Shown here one piece after another: positions 1 to 10,134 of a DNA stretch of 64,000 nt (position 1 is its first letter; the number at the start of each line of letters is the position of its first letter). The notes below the pieces were generated by a model, which had not been told where the DNA came from, did not search any database, and saw nothing but the letters and a program-made list of their open reading frames with translations. The position numbers and the translations under genes were made by a program. Source of the DNA: Sphagnum magellanicum (Eukaryota > Streptophyta > Sphagnopsida > Sphagnales > Sphagnaceae); assembly GCA_021904315.1 (NCBI GenBank), contig CM038923.1:13336038-13400037 (forward strand). The letters are read 5' to 3'.

Positions 1-223
1 ATGCCCCCATTCACTTCGAGATCCCAAAACCTGCATTCCTTAGATTGGTTGAAGTTTACCTTCAACTTAGGAGCTACCCATTTACTTCCAGATCTTGAAA
101 CCTTGGAGCATCTCAAACATATAATATGCAATCATATTACATTCAATTTCTTATCATGAACATTCATTTTTTTTCCAGCAGATACACAAATTGCAAAATT
201 TTCTGGACTGCAGAAACCATCTT

Positions 224-364
224 GCTAGTGCTCAGGATTGACTTAAAACGAAGACAATGCACAAATTTCTGCTAGTGCTCAGGATTGACTGAAAACGAAG
301 ACAATGCACAAATTTCTGCTAGTGCTTAGGATTGACTGAAATGAAAGACAATGTGCAAATTTTA
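224..364. repeat. 47-bp tandem repeat, three copies
   Basis: Units begin with GCTAGTGCT at 224, 271 and 318, an exact 47-base spacing. The first two units are nearly identical; the third has a few substitutions. The repeat is non-coding. Confidence 0.85.
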
Positions 365-941
365 TTGCAAGTTTTGTGACTTTGGAACCAAAGAACTCAA
401 CAATGAGCAATGGAGGACACTCAAGTCCATCAACCAGGAACAAAATGAGCTTACTAAAAAGAACATATGGTTTGGATTACTTGGCATCAATAGATTAACA
501 AAAATCAAAGAAACATGTGTTTGAAGACTGATTTCTACATACAACAAGTTTATATAACCTATGTTTATATATGACCATAGATTCACCAGAAAACCCATGG
601 ATTTTTACACTCGAAAAGAAAAAAGAATTTTTTCTTATCCCCATGAAAATCCTGGTGGGGTGCTGCTGCTGAAGGGATTGGGTCTGCAATGACCTCAAAT
701 TGTATGACCTAGATTTTCTGTGCTTTGCAAAACGTCAAAAAAAAGAGTGAAATCTTCGGGAATGGAAAGCAAAGGCTCAAATTGGATCTAGGAACCAATC
801 TCTTCCTCCTCCTCCTCCTCCTCTTCAGTAAGAACCGTTGGCTAATCATCAGCAAAAGAGAAAAAGATTCAGCCAAGGTTTTTTCTCTGCACACAATCTA
901 TGTGATCATTTTAGAACAGCGACTATAATGATGTCCACAAA

Positions 942-948
<7 letters not shown>

Positions 949-972
<24 letters not shown>

Positions 973-990
973 AATTACTACAACTACTAC
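949..990. repeat. (TAC)n microsatellite
   Basis: Run of TAC triplets with a few CAA interruptions, giving Tyr-rich readings on the plus strand that are not a real protein. Confidence 0.8.
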
Positions 991-1339
991 AACTCCTCCA
1001 TTTCCGACATTTTTGTGCAAAATGCCAGATTTTAAAACTAGACTGCTTTCCAACGATTATTTGGAGTAAGTAAAGGGCTCAAAACAATCATGGTTCCACA
1101 CCAAGGCTTTTTTCTGCTGCTAGTATGTGTATCATCAAAACACCCAGACAGAGGTGTCTGCAGCATGTTCTCAACTACGGGTAGTTACCTGAGCATGCCA
1201 CAAGCCAGTTGAGCAGCAGAGGAAGAAGTGTAATTGTCTTTGGTTTTTAAGTACCGGAAGTAGCAGCAGCTTGTTTTGAATGGCAGCTTCATGCATACAC
1301 CAGACCCAAAAGAAAAAAAAACCCCATTGCCTCAGCTTT

Positions 1340-3082
1340 TTAAGCATAGCCCTCCCGTGCACCCCACCATCTGCAGCAACAGTAGACGACGCCAGCAAGA
1401 ACAACCAGGACAGCCAGTACAGAGAGAACAATTGCCACAACATTGGGTTTTTTCTTGTGCCCACCCCCTGCTACTGCAGGTGCTGGACTAGGAGATGGGC
1501 CCAAAGCAGGCCCATAAGCAGGTGCTATGGTAGGTGCAATTCCTCCACAGAGCGGGACGCTGAGAAAGCTTGCCAGCTTGGCTGAGGTGATGGTTGGGTC
1601 ATAGCAGAGGGATGTTCCACTCACCAGAAGCGACTTCATGTTCCTCAGTGCATTCGTGTCGAAGGGAATGGAACCAGTCAGTAATGTGTTGTTGCGCAGA
1701 TCTAGATCTGTGAGAGCAAGTGTACCTAGTTCTTCTGGAATACTGCCATTCAAGTTGTTGAAGCTGAGGTCCAGTTTTGTAAGTGCACGTAAGTTGGCAA
1801 ACTGTTTCGGGATCCCTCCTGAAAATCCATTGTTATTCAGGTAGAGAGTCTGCAAGTTTTGCAGGTTTCCGACATAGCTTGGGAGGTGGCCACTCAGCCC
1901 ATTGTGGCTCAGATCCAGAACCTCGAGCAACTTGAGTTTGGACAAGGATACTGGGATTTCACCAAAGAGGTAATTACCAGAGAGTGAGATTATGTTGAGG
2001 TTTTGTGGCCAGGCTGCTGGGAGTGTTCCACTGAGTGTAGCGTTTTGGATCATGAGGTATCGCAGGTTATCCATGTTGGGCAGAATGACATCCAAGCCAC
2101 TACTACCACTAGTCACTGTGACATCAAGCACTGTCAGGTTCTGCAGCGCATGCAGGCGTCCCAACCACCATGCATCCATCGGGGTAAAGCTGTCCATGAG
2201 GAAGAAATCCAGCAGTGAGGTTGTCAGGACTTTTGGCGGCTCGGATGGTGCAGGCACATCAGCACAGTTCATGAAGCTCAAGTGGCTCAAGTGAACGGTT
2301 GAAAGGTAGCTAAAGTCTAGGTCAGTGAGAGTAGCATTTGGAGGGCAATCCTGCACAGAGAGTGTCACCAGGTGCTGTGTAACAGGGTTGTTATCACACG
2401 TGAGCACTGTCGCTGGTTCCTCATTGCAGGCATTTAGTCCTACGTCCATGCCCAGTGACCTCAATGCTCCCACTTGATCAGCATCCAGACTACCATTCCC
2501 AGCGGAAGCAACAACTGGTCCAGGTGCTACAGGTGGTTTTGCAGCAACAGGACCTGGAGCAGCCAAAGGCGACACTGGTGCTACCTTGGGTGCAGCAGCA
2601 GCAGCAGGCACATGAGCTGGAGCAATTGTGACTGGTGCAGCTGCTGGTGGAATGACTGCAGGCGCAACGACTGGGGCAGTCTTTGGAGGTGGTACCACAG
2701 CAACAGGCACTGCAGCTGGAGCTGTCACCGGTGCAGGTTTTGCAGCTGCAGGGGGCACAACAACAGGCGCAGCTACAACTGCTGGAGGATTCACAGCTAC
2801 AGGTGCAACAACTGGAGGTTTCACAGCTACAGGTGCAACAACTGGAGGTTTCACAGCTACAGGTGCAACAACTGGAGGTTTCACAGCTACAGGTGCAACA
2901 ACTGGAGGTTTTGCCAGGATAGTGGGAGCAGCAATGTCAGCTACATGTGAAACAAGCTCTGCTTGTGTCCCTCCAACTAGCAGCACACACAGTAGTGACA
3001 ACACCAGAACTTCCACACCAAGATCTCTAAATCTCTTTAGATCCTTACCCCCCACTTGCCCCAATAGAGCCGATGTTGTCAT
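1340..3082 (-). CDS. LRR receptor-like protein with Pro/Ala/Val-rich stalk, no kinase
   Basis: Uninterrupted 580-codon frame. A basic N-terminus (to about residue 21) precedes a hydrophobic segment (22-40, ending GGTQA) that fits a signal peptide. Residues 52-195 are Pro/Ala/Val-rich and start with four exact 10-residue repeats. Paired-Cys modules surround 219-273. At least five plant-type LRRs with the LSGxIP/LxGxIP signature lie at about 310-490 and are capped by Cys residues (493, 512). A short Pro/Ser/Ala stretch (515-538) leads to KKK and a transmembrane helix (547-567), then an 11-residue tail with CCC. Several N-glycosylation sequons (196, 249, 315, 347, 464) fit an extracellular domain. 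The plant family is LRR receptor-like proteins, usually needing a kinase partner; ligand and role are unknown. The first ATG is used because the signal segment follows it. The stalk resembles arabinogalactan/extensin-type Pro-rich regions, so it could be a wall-anchored LRR protein. Confidence 0.88.
   Translation of the reverse strand: MTTSALLGQVGGKDLKRFRDLGVEVLVLSLLCVLLVGGTQAELVSHVADIAAPTILAKPPVVAPVAVKPPVVAPVAVKPPVVAPVAVKPPVVAPVAVNPPAVVAAPVVVPPAAAKPAPVTAPAAVPVAVVPPPKTAPVVAPAVIPPAAAPVTIAPAHVPAAAAAPKVAPVSPLAAPGPVAAKPPVAPGPVVASAGNGSLDADQVGALRSLGMDVGLNACNEEPATVLTCDNNPVTQHLVTLSVQDCPPNATLTDLDFSYLSTVHLSHLSFMNCADVPAPSEPPKVLTTSLLDFFLMDSFTPMDAWWLGRLHALQNLTVLDVTVTSGSSGLDVILPNMDNLRYLMIQNATLSGTLPAAWPQNLNIISLSGNYLFGEIPVSLSKLKLLEVLDLSHNGLSGHLPSYVGNLQNLQTLYLNNNGFSGGIPKQFANLRALTKLDLSFNNLNGSIPEELGTLALTDLDLRNNTLLTGSIPFDTNALRNMKSLLVSGTSLCYDPTITSAKLASFLSVPLCGGIAPTIAPAYGPALGPSPSPAPAVAGGGHKKKPNVVAIVLSVLAVLVVLAGVVYCCCRWWGAREGYA
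2791..2910 (-). repeat. Four identical 30-bp coding repeats in the LRR gene stalk
   Basis: Units at 2791, 2821, 2851 and 2881 are identical over 30 bases, so synonymous sites have not diverged. Read on the minus strand they encode the decapeptide PPVVAPVAVK in tandem. Perfect identity points to recent expansion or homogenisation. Confidence 0.9.
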
Positions 3083-4412
3083 GATGCAGTACTTCTAGAT
3101 GGGTCCAGAAGAGTGATCCAGCAATGACGATCCAAACTTCAAAATGATTTCCCCAACAGTAGCAGCAGCAGCTCCCAGGTGATCACCACCCCCAAGTGGG
3201 ATCTACAATTTCTCAACCACAATGCAAGCTGCCTTCTTTCTTGTGCAGAAGAAACCTCCCAGCTATGGAGATTCACCTAAGAAAACAAAAGCACAGGACG
3301 CAAGGAGAATGTGAAGTTCAGAACCTGCTCACAGCTCAGAACTAGTTACTCCCATCTACTATTATTGCACTACAAGGGGTTGATAGATCATGCTCATGAA
3401 AACAACAGACAGACGAGGAGTTGGGTTGGGTTGGTTTGCACAAATGGGTACCTGCAACTATTGCTACCAGTGTTGTAGGAAATCCAAGCAACAGGGAGAG
3501 GAGCTATCTTCTGTTGCATTGATGGGAAGGGATGAGAACAACAACAGGCCCAGGATTTGGGTACACAAGTTCTACATTCTAGTATTTATGGGAAGACAAG
3601 CAAGGAGCAGCAAGAAAGACAAGAGCTTGCCGAAGGAGTGGGTTTTCAAGCAGGGAAATCTTCAAAGAATGCACCAGCTGTATGTATGTACTTACTTGAG
3701 CATTCAGTAGTCATTCTTCTTGATGATGCATATAAGGACCAAGCTCATTCCGTGTCTCCATTTGATGAAGAAGCTGCTGCAGTACTCTGCCTGATCTCCA
3801 ACCACCACAGAAAGAGGCCCCCCCCAAAAAAAACTCTTTGTTGCTGCAAGCACTTGCTTCCAATGCCAAACAATGCCAGACACTACTCAAAACCCAGACA
3901 GAGGAAAAAAACAAAACAAAACAAGACGAACACACCCACACACAAAACTACACCACCAGTACCAAACCCAAGACCCACAAGAGCTTTGCTACTTGTTCAC
4001 CAGCTGAGAGCAACTTCACAACAACAAAAGAGGAACCCAACAACTCCAAAGCTACTACAACAAAAAGGTCTGAAAACTCAAGAGAAAAGTCTAGAAACCA
4101 AAAGAAAATATCAGCTCCCAAAACTAATAACCCAAAAAAAAAAAGACTCCAAATAAGTGAACTCCCAGCTCTGCAAAGCACAACACCAACAACAACAACA
4201 ACAACAACAAAAAGGGGGGGAAGGCCAATGTAGTAAAACAATGCATGAGCTGGGAGCCAAAAACAACAAAAACAAAACCAACCAACCAACCACCAACAAC
4301 CAACAAAGAGCAGAGTAAAGATCAAGAGCAGAATAAAAAGCAGAACCAGTGCAACAGAGAAAAAAAAGAAAAGCAAAGAGTGGAGTGGTTGAGAAGAGCT
4401 GCAGAACTGACA

Positions 4413-4454
<42 letters not shown>

Positions 4455-4458
4455 AGAG

Positions 4459-4492
<34 letters not shown>

Positions 4493-4700
4493 CAGTGCAG
4501 TCAGTCCTTGACAAGGCCTAATTCAAGGGAGTGCAGTAGGGCCAGCCAGGATGAACTAAGGTACCAACTTTCATCCACAAACACACCCTCCCCTCTTCTT
4601 CTTCTTCTTCATCTGCTAATACAACCTTGAACAACAATTATCATCCAACCTGGAACAACAATTATCATCCATCCATCCATCCATCCATCCATGCTTCTCA
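3083..4700 (-). promoter_or_regulatory. Probable 5' UTR and promoter region of the LRR gene
   Basis: No supported gene; plus-strand frames here are lysine- or repeat-rich shadows. Read in the LRR gene's direction it is pyrimidine-rich, with (CT)n and (AC)n tracts about 1.35-1.4 kb before the ATG, a common composition near plant transcription starts. A TATATATTATATA-like stretch (minus strand, about 4705-4722) could be a TATA box. That would imply a 5' leader of more than 1.5 kb, probably with an intron, for example a GTAAGTAC donor near 3690 on the minus strand. None of this is proven by the sequence. Confidence 0.3.
4416..4491. repeat. Compound (GA)n-(GT)n microsatellite
   Basis: About 40 bases of GA repeat followed directly by about 30 bases of GT repeat. 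On the LRR gene's strand this is (AC)n then (CT)n upstream of the coding region. Confidence 0.92.
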
Positions 4701-5280
4701 AGTAGGTATATAATATATATCACCCCCTCACAGTTTGGTCACATATTTTTGTAATTATATTATTATGGTGCCTGGAATTTTTTTGGCTTCTTGACTTGGC
4801 CTCTTGTTTTTGGGTTTGTAACTATCAAAGCAATGAATGAATGAATGAGTGAATGAATGAATAAATAAATGGAAGGAAGGAAGGATGGAAGGATTTCAGA
4901 AGGGCCCACTCTTATTATTATTGAGTACAGCTGCTTTGGGTGTAGTAGGTATCTGTTAGGAGCCAACTGGCTGAAGCAAAGGGTGAGGTGACTAGGTATG
5001 TAGGTAGGTAGGTAGGTAGGTAGATAGGTACCCCCAATCAAAGAGGGGAGGGGGAGGGGGGGGAGAAGACTCAAGAGGGATGGAAGGATTAGCTTAGGCA
5101 AAAAAGGGATGTTGAATCAAGGTAGGCAAATCATTTCCTTAGGGGGGTCCAATGTGGTGAGCTTTGTATGAACAATTGGATAGAGATGTCAAGGATTTTA
5201 TTTTATTTTATTTTAATTTTTTTGCCTTTTCAGGGTGGGTTGAATGAATGGATGAATGGATGAATAATAATGGGGATGAG
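4664..5280. repeat. Cluster of tetra- and pentanucleotide microsatellites
   Basis: Within about 600 bases: (CATC)n at about 4668-4692, (GAAT/AAAT)n at about 4833-4870, GGAA runs at about 4871-4890, (GGTA)n at about 4996-5030, G-rich GGGA runs at about 5045-5065, (TTTTA)n at about 5197-5215 and GAATG/GATG repeats at about 5240-5275. The density of distinct motifs is unusual for this window. Confidence 0.85.
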
Positions 5281-6652
5281 GGGACTAAGAATGAATGGAT
5301 GGTGGGATGATGGGTCAGTTGTAGTATGTTGTTATGAAAATGGACCCCTCAATGTCCTAACCACCCCCCCCCTTCTCTCTCTCTCTCTCCCTATCAGGAT
5401 GGAATTGTGTGTGGAATGTGTGTGTCGGTGCCATTGTTTGATTCGGAGCCATGTGATTCACAATAATAGTAGGAGAGAAATGAAGGTGATGATAACTAAC
5501 AACATCGATTGTGCACTTATGTTATGTTGTTGTTCTCGTGTTTCAAGTTTGAACAAAGAAATTGTGTTTGGAAGTTACCCATGTTTGGCTGGTTCCTAGT
5601 TAAAACCAAATGGGAATGGGATCTGATTTTCAACTTGGTTTTGGAAACGGAAACTAGATGGATGAAGATTTGATGCATGAAGTTGAAAAGTGTGAGTATG
5701 TTGATGAGAATTGAGGGTGAACCTGAGATTCTCTCATGGGGAATTTTTTTCTTTTGAAAAAAAAGGGTGGTTGCTTGTTTGTGTGCTTGGCTTAGATCCG
5801 TTAACAAGGGGTGCGTCACACACACAGTGGCCTTGCCATTTACATTAAAAAGTATCTTAAGGCAAAAAAGAAGAGTTTAAAAAACTCAAATATTTCACCA
5901 TGCAAAAATATAATCTTCAATAAACCCTCTTTTTTTTTAAAAAGCCAAAATCCTTCAAGATATTATAACTCTATTATAACTAATCTCAAGTTTCAACACA
6001 AGCCAAAATATCATCTTCCAAGAATCCTCATATAAAATTACTAGACCTATTATTATTACTCAGGGGCCAAAATCCCATAAGCTACTACTACTTGACTCTC
6101 TATAATGAATCTAAACACAACAATATCCTTGCCTTTGTATGCAAAGGCCAATATAAAGAAAGGAAATAGTGGAGTGGGTAGTAAATGAAATGTGTGAAAA
6201 CATAGAATAGGGTGCATGTTAATAAGGTAGGTATTGAAAAGTGTAGGACAACTCTTCATTTTTTTGAGTCCCAATAATAGAGTGGTGAGTACATGATAGA
6301 TCGACATCTCTTTTGTTGGGATGTATAGACTTCTCTCTTTCTTTCTTGCTTGTTGTCTTGGGTGAGTACCCAGTAGTAAGCAAGCAAGTGAGTGAGTAGG
6401 TAGTAGGTGGGTACTGGAGATGATGGCTCAAGTAAGTGTGCACTAGGGCTAATAATTGGACTCAGACAAATTTCAACAGGAGTTGTTGTTCATTTACACT
6501 TATATCAATGTATGTGCACCCCACCCCTCCTCTCCCTACTCCCCTCCCTCTCATTCTGTCATTTTGTCATTACATACAACAAGGAGCCACAAAAGTGAAC
6601 TAAAACTATTATGAAATTGTGAATGGGTACACCTGATGCCACCAATTATTAG

Positions 6653-6825
6653 TGTCAAGAATGTGAGTTGTTATTAAAGTAAACCATTACCGAATATGTC
6701 CAAAATGTGGAGTTGTTTAAAGTAACCAATTAGCCTAGCCAATATGTCGAGAATGGGAGTTGTTAAAGTAAACGATTACTGAATATGTCAAGAATGGGAG
6801 TTGTTAAAGTGAAGGATTGATGAAC
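6653..6825. repeat. Imperfect tandem repeat, about four copies
   Basis: Repeated cores of the form GTCAAGAATGGGAGTTGTTAAA followed by GTAAACGATTAC-like sequence occur about four times with indels at 45-60-base spacing. Confidence 0.7.
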
Positions 6826-8689
6826 ATGTAATTTGATGTATACACCTGATGATTATGTTGTAAACTTCTGATTTTTGTTTTTTTGTTTTTTTTCAATTTT
6901 CTGATGTTGTATCATTAGCTAGCCTAATATCATCCATCCCAAGAGAGATTTAGCATTAAATGGTGACAGGTTTTTAGAACATATTCTAGACAGTTTAACA
7001 AATAATTTTTTAAAGATGTCTACCAATTTAAAATCAAAAGTCCTAATGTGACAAAATTTAGGGATATTTGATGGTTTTTTCATCAGAAAATGCAGGATTA
7101 TTGTGACAGGATATTTCTTCTTTTTTTCACATTTTGGCGAAATTTTTCACCCAAAAAAAAAACGCTAACCATGACCATCAGCATTTTTTTTCTTCTGGCA
7201 AACTCGTGCAAAATTGTAACCAAAAAGTTAAAAGAAGATTATTCTTTTCTTTCCCAGATTCTTGAAATTTTCGGCAAATTTGATCACACTGCACAAAAGA
7301 GTTAGCCAGATTTAGACAAGGCTCCTAGTGTTAACTCAGGGTTTTTTTTTTGGCAGGGTTTTCTACTGTGATGAGAGTTTTCCAATAACTTGTTGCCACT
7401 AATGCTAAATCTTTTTTTGGGATAATAGCCATTAATGCTCCATCACCAAAATGAAAAAAAAAGAAAAAGGATTGATGACCATGTCTGGACTCTCAAGGAT
7501 TGAGATAAAAAAGGACCTGGGAAAGTGAACTAAACTAGAATTTATTAATTGGCTACTCCTGATGTTGCAATAATAAGCTGGAAGAGAGTATGGTTTTCTA
7601 GCTCTCATTTTATGCCCTCATATTTTTTCCTCAACCAAGCAAAAGAGGGCTACTAAAGCACACAAAAAATAAAAATAAAAATAGTTTCATGAATGCAAGG
7701 TGGAACACAGAATCTCAGCTATACCCAACTCTTTAATCAGCACTAACTCTTGAATGGAATTGGAATTCATCAAATTGGAATTGGGTGATAAGTTAAAACA
7801 AACAACTAGGCTAATGAGCATTGAGAAGAAGCTGGAAAGGGAAAAAAAAATTCCTAGGTTCATAGCAATTTTTGATAGATCGATTTGGCTCTGCGGGTAA
7901 CTAACTAACTTATTTACTTACTTATCATCATTGTGGCAGGCAATCCATTAGGGGGCCAGGTGGTTGTGGTGGTGATGGTGGAACATGGAAGAAGGAGACT
8001 GGAAGTGTCACCAGAGAATTGAAGTTAGCAGCATATGCATACCACCTACAACCCAACTGCTTTCCAGTGCATTGTGAATGTGGAAAAGAACTTGAAAGAA
8101 GATACTCCTGAGCTCATTTCAGGCTCCCAACTCTTTAATTCATCCATTCATTCATTTATAACTGAAGAGAAAGAAGATGAAGAAGATGGTGGTGTCTCTG
8201 CTCATGTCACCCCATACAAGTTTGCCCAAGCTCTTGCAAGAGTGTTTGTTATTATTATAGCTGTGGACAACTTACAAAAGTTGGGTACAAAAAATGTGAC
8301 TACTTGACACTCATGATGACTCAGTCTCTCTTTGTCTCTTTCTCCTCTCTCTCTCTCTCTCTCACTCACAGTAGCTAAAGCTCTGTAGCCTCCTCATTGT
8401 GTCTCCAAAATCTGTCTTTCTATTGCCCCATAGGAGGATCTTTCTTCAAGTCTTTGGAAAAACAGCAATTGTTGGGACCACTCTATTGCAAGAAACCCAA
8501 AAAAATTAACCCAGGGATGTGGATAATGGCAAATACCCTCCCCTTTCTCCTGCTTGATAGTGTGCCCTCTGCATACACTGGAAAAAATGTGCTGGTACTT
8601 TATGGTATGAAAATATAAGCATATAGTGTCACTTTGCTATCCTCCAAATGTTTACATACCCTGATCACACTAACAAAAACAAGTTTTGT

Positions 8690-8834
8690 CCAATCCACCA
8701 TCAACCCAACTCCTCTAATTGTTAGGGGTTGGGAATAAGTTGATATGAATCTTCATCAAAATAATGGTTTTCTCCAATCCACCAGCAAACCCAATTCCAC
8801 TAATTGTTAGGGATTGGGAGAAGATTGATACGGA
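8690..8834. repeat. Diverged two-copy direct repeat
   Basis: The motif CCAATCCACCA, an ACCCAA stretch, CTAATTGTTAGGG, TTGGGA and TTGATA recurs once at about 84-base spacing, with scattered substitutions. Confidence 0.75.
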
Positions 8835-9111
8835 TTTTAACTTTTAACCCAAGAGAGGAAAACAAATAATAAACAATTTTTTTTTTCCTCCAGTTCATTT
8901 AACTTCTTGACAATAACACATTGAGTTGCAAAATGCGCACACAACTCAAAGGTGGCCATGAGCTGTAACCAGCTATGACTTACTACTTTCCTTTCATGCA
9001 AAATGGATGCAAGCACATATAAGAGTAACAACGACATATGATCAATTAAGGCAATTGCGACAATTGTGCTTTTCCACAAGCAACCTGTCAAGGAAGGAGG
9101 ATTCTCTGGAT

Positions 9112-9112
<1 letters not shown>

Positions 9113-9142
<30 letters not shown>
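9113..9142. repeat. (GA)n microsatellite
   Basis: About 30 bases of perfect GA dinucleotide repeat. Confidence 0.9.
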
Positions 9143-9147
<5 letters not shown>

Positions 9148-9840
9148 TTTGTAATATTCGTTGATTGTCCTATTCTTCACATGTGAAGCTTTCTGGGTAC
9201 ACTAGACATTAGAATCCCTCCTGGATCCAGAGAGTTGCATGTTGAGAACTGATCTGAAGCCCATAAGATCACCCTTTACCAGTTTCCAACCCCGCCTTGC
9301 AAACCCAATTTTTTAAAATGCAAACAGTAACCAAATCCTCAGTCTTTTCTCCTTCCCTTAATGCAGAGTTCAGACACTCTTTTCTCATTCCTACTCCTCC
9401 ATTGCTTCTCAGATATGCTCTCTCCATTCTCTCCTCCTTCATGTGTACACAAGGATTTTTTTTTACATTTCTGCAAAAGATTTTGGCTTCTTCCCTTCCC
9501 ATGGGGTGGATGGATGGATGGCTTGGTTAGTTAGTTAGTTAGTTGGTTTGAATCTGCATCAATTGATGCTTGGCAAGAATGTAGATTGATTTTTTGGGCC
9601 CCCCCAAGAAGTGAAGAATAAGCCATAGCAACATATACTGCCCCTGTGCATTTACGAGTTTCAATCTTTCTAGATACTTCAGGGGGTTTTACCATAACAC
9701 CGGACCTAGATACCTCTACTATTGGGATCCCTATATTCTACCAAACTAGTAGCCACCAAGTGCCTTGCCCGATTCCGTAGTGACCACTTACATTTCCTAC
9801 CTACTTATCTATGGTACTTAGTACTGATTACGTACCCTCA

Positions 9841-10134
9841 TATTTAGGGTTTAGGGTCAAGGTACACACATACTGAAGGTTTAGGGTCTAGGTACCCACA
9901 TACTTAGGGCTTAGGGTTTAGGTACCCACATACTTAGGGTTTAGGGTCAAGGTACCCACATACTTAGGGCTTAGGGTTTAGGTACCCACATACTTGGGGT
10001 TTAGGGTCTAGGTACCCACATACTTAGGGCTTAGGGTCTAGGTACCCACATACTTAGGGCTTAGGGTTTAGGTACCCACATACTTGGGGTTTAGGGTCTA
10101 GGTACCCACATACTTAGGGTTTAGTAGTTATTGG
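9841..10134. repeat. 30-bp minisatellite carrying TTTAGGG/CTTAGGG
   Basis: Nearly ten 30-base units in exact register. Each has two GGG blocks in a TTAGGGTTTAGGG-like context followed by GGTACCCACA. Variants differ at a C/T before TTAGGG and at GTCTAGG/GTTTAGG/GTCAAGG. The two-unit block at 9961-10020 is repeated exactly at 10051-10110, so part of the array grew by multi-unit copying. The heptamer is the plant telomere repeat, but the 30-base unit is not a telomere array; it resembles subtelomeric or interstitial satellites. Confidence 0.92.

Larger units (their letters stand above)
1..1339. other. Non-coding flank downstream of the LRR gene
   Basis: No supported gene. The first 160 bases are open from an ATG at position 1 but match nothing I recognise, and the frame then closes. 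The stretch holds a 47-bp tandem repeat (224-364), a CTC microsatellite near 803-825 and a TAC microsatellite near 949-990. Bases just below 1340 are presumably the 3' UTR of the minus-strand LRR gene; I cannot fix a poly(A) site. Confidence 0.6.
5281..9840. other. Non-coding region with short duplications and microsatellites
   Basis: No gene supported; open frames are short, unlike known proteins, and sit between simple repeats. Contents: (CT)n at about 5376-5392 and 8341-8372; imperfect 45-55-bp repeats at 6653-6825; a diverged duplication at 8690-8834; (GA)n at about 9113-9142; and (GGAT)n/(TTAG)n near 9506-9548. A 90-codon frame at 8035-8307 has an acidic stretch but no recognisable domain, so I do not call it. 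Confidence 0.55.

Noticed and set aside
2474..3098. Plus-strand open frames of about 156-158 codons rich in Ser/Arg/Trp or Thr/Gly/Ala
   Set aside because: They are antisense shadows of the repeat-rich stalk of the minus-strand LRR gene; the LRR frame has the real domains.
3557..4514. Long plus- and minus-strand frames (199 and 188 codons)
   Set aside because: Composed of Lys/Thr/Gln or Leu/Val/Phe runs created by purine-rich and dinucleotide-repeat DNA; no domain.
8035..8307. 90-codon frame with an acidic stretch
   Set aside because: No known domain and flanked by microsatellites; kept as unexplained non-coding DNA.
9841..10134. True telomere or chromosome end
   Set aside because: The heptamer occurs within a 30-base unit and ordinary sequence continues on both sides.
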